NCBI GenBank assembly: GCA_018656855.1
Contig: JABHYP010000714.1
Span: 1-10,109 of the forward strand
Reading direction: 5' to 3'
DNA from: Candidatus Latescibacterota bacterium
Lineage (GTDB): Bacteria; Latescibacterota; Latescibacteria; Latescibacterales; Latescibacteraceae
DNA length: 10,109 nt
The number at the start of each line of letters is the position of its first letter. The first letter of the stretch is position 1. The position numbers were made by a program, and so were the translations under genes. Of this stretch, positions 7,736 through 10,109 are shown piece by piece. The notes under the pieces were generated by a model, which worked only from the letters and a program-made list of their open reading frames with translations, made no database searches and had not been told where the DNA came from.

Positions 7736-7752
7736 AAGACTACTACTGTCTT
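7736..7752 (-). other. small hairpin in the leader of the nucleotidyltransferase gene
   Basis: AAGAC at 7736-7740 and GTCTT at 7748-7752 pair perfectly across a seven-base loop, 18 bases before the ATG at 7718. It could affect translation initiation but has only five base pairs and no U-run. Confidence 0.25.
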
Positions 7753-7758
7753 ACCCGG

Positions 7759-7788
7759 ATTATTCATAAATTTGAAAATATTTCACAA
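7759..7788 (-). promoter_or_regulatory. candidate promoter of the nucleotidyltransferase gene
   Basis: The minus strand has TTGTGA (7783-7788) and AATAAT (7759-7764), four and five matches to the sigma-70 hexamers, 18 bases apart. RNA would start near 7752, giving a leader of about 34 bases. An alternative farther upstream is TTGACG (7901-7906) with TATAAC (7880-7885), better hexamers but only 15 bases apart. Confidence 0.3.
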
Positions 7789-7797
7789 AAGTCTGAA

Positions 7798-7833
7798 CCG
7801 GGCTTAATGGGATTAACAGGATTCTCATGATCG
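7798..7833. repeat. degenerate 9-base tandem repeat (GGATTA-type)
   Basis: Four consecutive nine-base units can be laid out: CCGGGCTTA, ATGGGATTA, ACAGGATTC, TCATGATCG, with a shared xxRKGATTA pattern that decays to the right. It is preceded by TCTGAACCG and followed after an A-rich stretch by AATCCCGG, so CCGGG (7798-7802) and CCCGG (7845-7849), and GGGATT (7809-7814) and AATCCC (7842-7847), can pair. From memory, the word combination resembles GGATTAACAGGATT-type dispersed intergenic repeats found in several phyla; this was not checked. Confidence 0.5.
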
Positions 7834-7904
7834 AAAGAAAAAATCCCGGCAATCCTTTATATTCAAGTGTTAGAAGAAAGTTATACTATGTAATAAATCT
7901 CGTC

Positions 7905-7926
7905 AAGCAATATCGGATTGCTTTTT
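7905..7926 (+). terminator. terminator-like hairpin with no gene upstream
   Basis: AAGCAAT (7905-7911) and ATTGCTT (7917-7923) form a perfect seven-base-pair stem with loop ATCGG, and five Ts run from 7922 to 7926. The orientation is plus strand; in the minus direction there is no useful U-run. The stem is only moderately GC. No plus-strand gene precedes it in the gap, so it could end a small RNA, cut off antisense RNA leaving the nucleotidyltransferase gene, or be a remnant. Confidence 0.45.
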
Positions 7927-8036
7927 ATGAAAAGTCATAAGTGTCCGGTAAAATAGTGAGATGTTATCTACGAGTACCAGGTATATCTTTCTTTGTGGGA
8001 AAAACAACAGTGACTTAGTTCTCCTTTATAAAAAAC

Positions 8037-8075
8037 TATCTGAACCGCTGATGCCCATGATTAATGGTTCAGATA
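8037..8075. repeat. 10-base perfect inverted repeat with TCTGAACC arms
   Basis: TATCTGAACC (8037-8046) and GGTTCAGATA (8066-8075) are exact reverse complements with a 19-base spacer. The core TCTGAACCG (8039-8047) is repeated directly at 7792-7800, at the start of the tandem repeat block. The outer copies, TCTGAACC at 7792 and GGTTCAGA ending at 8073, thus bracket about 282 bases as inverted ends. Confidence 0.6.
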
Positions 8076-8086
8076 TTTGAAATATC
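8072..8086. promoter_or_regulatory. palindrome, possible operator
   Basis: GATATTT-G-AAATATC is a perfect seven-base inverted repeat around a single base. It overlaps the right arm of the TCTGAACC inverted repeat. It is about 150 bases upstream of the CHASE2 promoter, so a direct role there is doubtful; an AT-rich setting makes chance possible. Confidence 0.3.
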
Positions 8087-8206
8087 ATTTCACTGCTGTT
8101 AATAAACTCTTGCATTTATAACTCAGGAAAAAACTCCTTTTACGTGATAATATATGATGCTATATTAATGTTTATCAACATGTTATTATTTTTTGTTAAA
8201 TGGATT

Positions 8207-8223
8207 TAAATGATATTCATTTA
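8207..8223. promoter_or_regulatory. 17-base palindrome next to the CHASE2 promoter, candidate operator
   Basis: TAAATGA-TAT-TCATTTA is a perfect inverted repeat ending nine bases before the -35 hexamer, a usual place for an activator or repressor site. Its centre AATGATATTCATT differs at one base from the core AATGATAATCATT of the Fur consensus box, but the outer positions do not match, so a Fur assignment is weak. It may be the control site for the CHASE2 gene. Confidence 0.4.
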
Positions 8224-8232
8224 TTGTAACGA

Positions 8233-8261
8233 TTGACATCAGACATCTCCTTTATTATATA
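8233..8261 (+). promoter_or_regulatory. sigma-70-type promoter of the CHASE2 gene
   Basis: Perfect -35 TTGACA (8233-8238), 17-base spacer, and -10 TATATA (8256-8261, four of six to TATAAT, with first, second, third and fourth positions matching). The RNA would start near 8268, leaving about 28 bases of leader that contain the ribosome site GAGGA. This is the best promoter in the window and implies vegetative expression unless a nearby regulator intervenes. Confidence 0.65.
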
Positions 8262-8296
8262 TTTTCGACAGGTTAGTTCATTGCACGAGGAATTTG

Positions 8297-9598
8297 ATGG
8301 AACGATTACAAAAGATAGTTTTTGCTTTTTTTTTCGGGATTGCTGTTGTAGTCGTAGTGTATACTGCATCCCAGACTTTACTCTACAGGCCGTTTCTTAA
8401 GATCCAGAACAAGATTGACGACAGCCATTTTATGTTCCGATACAGACTTAAAGGTGCTGGCAATACTGATACTGACGATATTGTCATAGTAGATATTGAC
8501 GATCGTTCCATCGAGTCGCTCGGCCCTTTCAAGTTATGGAGACGCCACCGGTTTGCACTGGTAATCCAGGCGTTGAATCGCGCTGGTGTAAAAATAATAT
8601 TTTTTGACGCACTCCTCGCAAAGGGAGGAAGTAGCGAAAATATGGATAACAGATTTCTCGCAAACACAATTAAACGCGCGGGAAATGTTTTTGTAGGTTG
8701 TTATTTCGAACTGGACGAACCGAGTACAAAACAACGCCCGCTGGATCAGGTCTATAATGAAAAGTTTTCCTCAAACTGGCTTAGTCCGCAAACTTTTGAG
8801 GAGATGGAATTTCTTCAGGCTGACCGTATTATCGTTCCTTACCATGATTTTGTAATGGGAACAAGGGGAATGGGATTCACAAATTATTTGCCCGACCGTG
8901 ACGGCATACTAAGGCATCTTCCCGTTTTCATTTCGTATAACAGAATGCTCTATCCTTCGGCGTCCCTACAGATGTGGTTGTATCTCAAACAATTAGTGCG
9001 GCCGGAAATTTCAATTTCTCCTTATGGTCTGCGTATTGATAAGACATTCATCCCCACAGATAAACACTGTTTCATGCGATTGAATTTTGTCGATTCACGG
9101 CCTGTATATCGCTATGTTTCCTTTATTGATGTACTGAACAGAAATATGGATCGGGATAGTTTTAAAAATAAAATTGTGATGATCGGTTCAAGCTCCCGTC
9201 AACTCGGGGATCTGAAAAAAATCCCGGGGTATGGTTCCCTGCCGGGTGTGGAAATTCATGCAACAGCTCTGTCATCCCTTCTTAATGAAAAATTCCTGTC
9301 GGTTCTTTCCGGAAATGTCACGTTTTTGATTACAATCCTGAGCGGTGTACTGGCAACTATATTTTTTAGTATTGTTCCCCCGTTCAGGGTGGGGCTGCCG
9401 GTTGCGATATGTATTCCATTCGTATTCTATTTAATTGTTCTTTATGCTTTTATTGTACACTCGGTGCTTGCCAATATCATTATTCCTACGTTTGTGATCC
9501 TGTTTCTGTATATCGTTCTGACCATTTACCGGTTTGTGGAACATCATGAGAAAAAAATTGCTGAAAAAAAACGGAAGATTGGTGTCTCGGAGAGTTGA
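8297..9598 (+). CDS. orphan CHASE2-domain membrane sensor protein
   Basis: Probable extracytoplasmic sensor of 433 residues. Helix 1 (about 7-29) is followed by a CHASE2 domain (about 35-320). Its marks are DIVIVDIDDRSIESLGPF (61-78), AGVKIIFFDALL (96-107), MGFTNYLPDRDGILRHLPV (192-210), FKNKIVMIGSSS (289-300) and PGVEIHATALSSLLNE (316-331). Three more helices follow at about 340-360, 365-387 and 390-412, then a 21-residue basic cytoplasmic tail. In most CHASE2 proteins this helical bundle leads into an adenylate cyclase, GGDEF, kinase or PP2C domain; here the protein stops and no such domain follows in any frame. It may act through a partner or be truncated. The ATG at 8297, with GAGGA five bases upstream, is chosen over the TTG at 8294, which would be too close to that site. 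The ligand is unknown. Confidence 0.9.
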   Translation: MERLQKIVFAFFFGIAVVVVVYTASQTLLYRPFLKIQNKIDDSHFMFRYRLKGAGNTDTDDIVIVDIDDRSIESLGPFKLWRRHRFALVIQALNRAGVKIIFFDALLAKGGSSENMDNRFLANTIKRAGNVFVGCYFELDEPSTKQRPLDQVYNEKFSSNWLSPQTFEEMEFLQADRIIVPYHDFVMGTRGMGFTNYLPDRDGILRHLPVFISYNRMLYPSASLQMWLYLKQLVRPEISISPYGLRIDKTFIPTDKHCFMRLNFVDSRPVYRYVSFIDVLNRNMDRDSFKNKIVMIGSSSRQLGDLKKIPGYGSLPGVEIHATALSSLLNEKFLSVLSGNVTFLITILSGVLATIFFSIVPPFRVGLPVAICIPFVFYLIVLYAFIVHSVLANIIIPTFVILFLYIVLTIYRFVEHHEKKIAEKKRKIGVSES

Positions 9599-9643
9599 AA
9601 AACTGTATATAACAAGCAAGCAGGAAAATTATAAATTGCGGTT

Positions 9644-9769
9644 CTACTTTTTTTTATCTGTCTTCGCAGATTTTGACGCCATAGTATAACCTTCAGGAAC
9701 CGTAAACATCGAAGCCGGAATCGTTACAGTATCAAAATATTCTTCCGGGAATACTGTATTTAAAACAGA
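9644..9769 (-). pseudogene. possible C-terminal remnant of an exported/outer-membrane protein gene
   Basis: Between the convergent genes, a 41-codon minus-strand frame lies between TAA at 9770-9772 and TAG at 9644-9646. It has no start upstream of an internal ATG. Its translation contains EEYFDTVTIPASMFTVPEGY followed by a lysine-rich end (TDKKK), protein-like in composition and reminiscent of the FxxPxGY ends of DUF4412/LolA-like exported proteins. In the same frame upstream of the TAA is a 16-codon piece beginning ATG at 9820. It could be the decayed end of a lost gene or a chance frame. Confidence 0.3.
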
Positions 9770-9836
9770 TTAGTGACAATGAATATACCTTTTATCCACG
9801 CTATCTATGCTTTCACTCATTAGCGAATACCGGTAG

Positions 9837-10109
9837 TTAATTTCCGGGATTATTCTTCTTTTTTGCATGAAGACGTTCGAGTCTACCCTTCGATTTTACA
9901 TACCTGAAGATGAAATCTCTTTCTGGATTGGCCATGAGTAAATCTTCCCGTTTCGGAAAACGAATAACAGTGATGTCGGATCTGGTTTTATATTTTAAAA
10001 GCAGCGCTTCCTTGAGACCAATTCCGAATATATATGCCCATTGGTCATTTGCCAGTGGTATGTCGATAAAATATAGGCGGCTGTTCAGTGGTGGGTCTGG
10101 AGCCATACG
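9837..10109 (-). CDS. C-terminal end of a probable membrane glycosyltransferase (GT39/PMT-like)
   Basis: The frame is open at the right edge of the window, so only the last 90 residues are seen and the true start is outside; the methionine at 10106 is probably internal. The visible part is soluble: PPLNSRLYFIDIPLANDQWA, then YIFGIGLKEALLLKY, a DITVIRF strand, and a basic asparagine-rich end. The PPxSxLYFxDxP...YxFxxGLxEALxLxY pattern is that of the periplasmic tail found after the last membrane helix of many lipid-linked sugar glycosyltransferases of the GT39 type. This is pattern memory; the catalytic part is not in view. It is convergent with the CHASE2 gene. No clear terminator follows its TAA at 9837. 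Confidence 0.5.
   Translation of the reverse strand, partial: RMAPDPPLNSRLYFIDIPLANDQWAYIFGIGLKEALLLKYKTRSDITVIRFPKREDLLMANPERDFIFRYVKSKGRLERLHAKKKNNPGN

Larger units (their letters stand above)
7719..8296. other. gene-free divergent intergenic region
   Basis: This 578-base gap between the divergent nucleotidyltransferase and CHASE2 genes shows no plausible reading frame on either strand. Its left part (7792-8075) contains degenerate tandem repeats, a terminator-like hairpin and three copies of the word TCTGAACC in two orientations. Its right part (8076-8296) is strongly AT-rich, with two palindromes and the CHASE2 promoter. No tRNA or recognisable riboswitch is seen. The sections are listed separately. 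Confidence 0.7.

Noticed and set aside
9600..9660. T8 tract after the CHASE2 gene as a terminator
   Set aside because: No stable GC-containing stem immediately precedes the T-run.
9754..9768. LexA-box-like sequence CTGTATTTAAAACAG
   Set aside because: The spacing between CTG and CAG is nine bases, not the ten of the Gram-negative LexA box, and it lies inside a converging region with no promoter or gene start beside it.

Overview
The window reads as a chromosomal segment of a Gram-negative, moderately AT-leaning bacterium. The core genes are of the ordinary bacterial type. The accessory genes (CHASE2 sensor, response regulator-GGDEF, GT39-like membrane glycosyltransferase tail, uncharacterised polymerase-beta-fold nucleotidyltransferase) are combinations common in Desulfobacterota, Nitrospirota, Spirochaetota, Deferribacterota and similar phyla. 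The phylum cannot be fixed from this sequence.

Layout. Nearly everything from 1 to 7718 lies on the minus strand and is read right to left: nucleotidyltransferase-fold protein (7718-6672), response regulator with a diguanylate cyclase domain (6611-5175), ftsY (5066-4134), HNH endonuclease (3927-3421), scpA (3339-2575), scpB (2603-1935), rluB-type pseudouridine synthase (1938-1204), cmk (1201-515) and plsC (531 to beyond base 1). From the HNH gene to plsC the genes overlap or nearly touch, with GTG starts nested in or next to the preceding stop codons. This is a tight operon for chromosome condensation (ScpAB), ribosome maturation (RluB), CMP recycling (Cmk) and phospholipid synthesis (PlsC). 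ftsY and the two genes before it have gaps of 60-206 bases and may be separate transcription units.

Bases 7719-8296 separate this block from the only plus-strand gene, an orphan CHASE2 sensor (8297-9598). The gap contains degenerate tandem repeats, inverted repeats sharing the word TCTGAACC, a terminator-like hairpin with no gene in front of it, a 17-base palindrome and a near-consensus sigma-70 promoter for the CHASE2 gene. The CHASE2 protein stops after its last membrane helix, where relatives usually carry a cyclase, kinase or phosphatase. Convergent to it, the right edge holds the C-terminal end of a probable membrane glycosyltransferase and, between the two, a short possible gene remnant.

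No RNA genes, CRISPR array, prophage or insertion sequence was seen. Most of the window is conserved housekeeping. The less ordinary parts are the orphan CHASE2 protein, the repeat-rich gap and the signalling/nucleotidyltransferase pair. No convincing new multi-gene system is visible.
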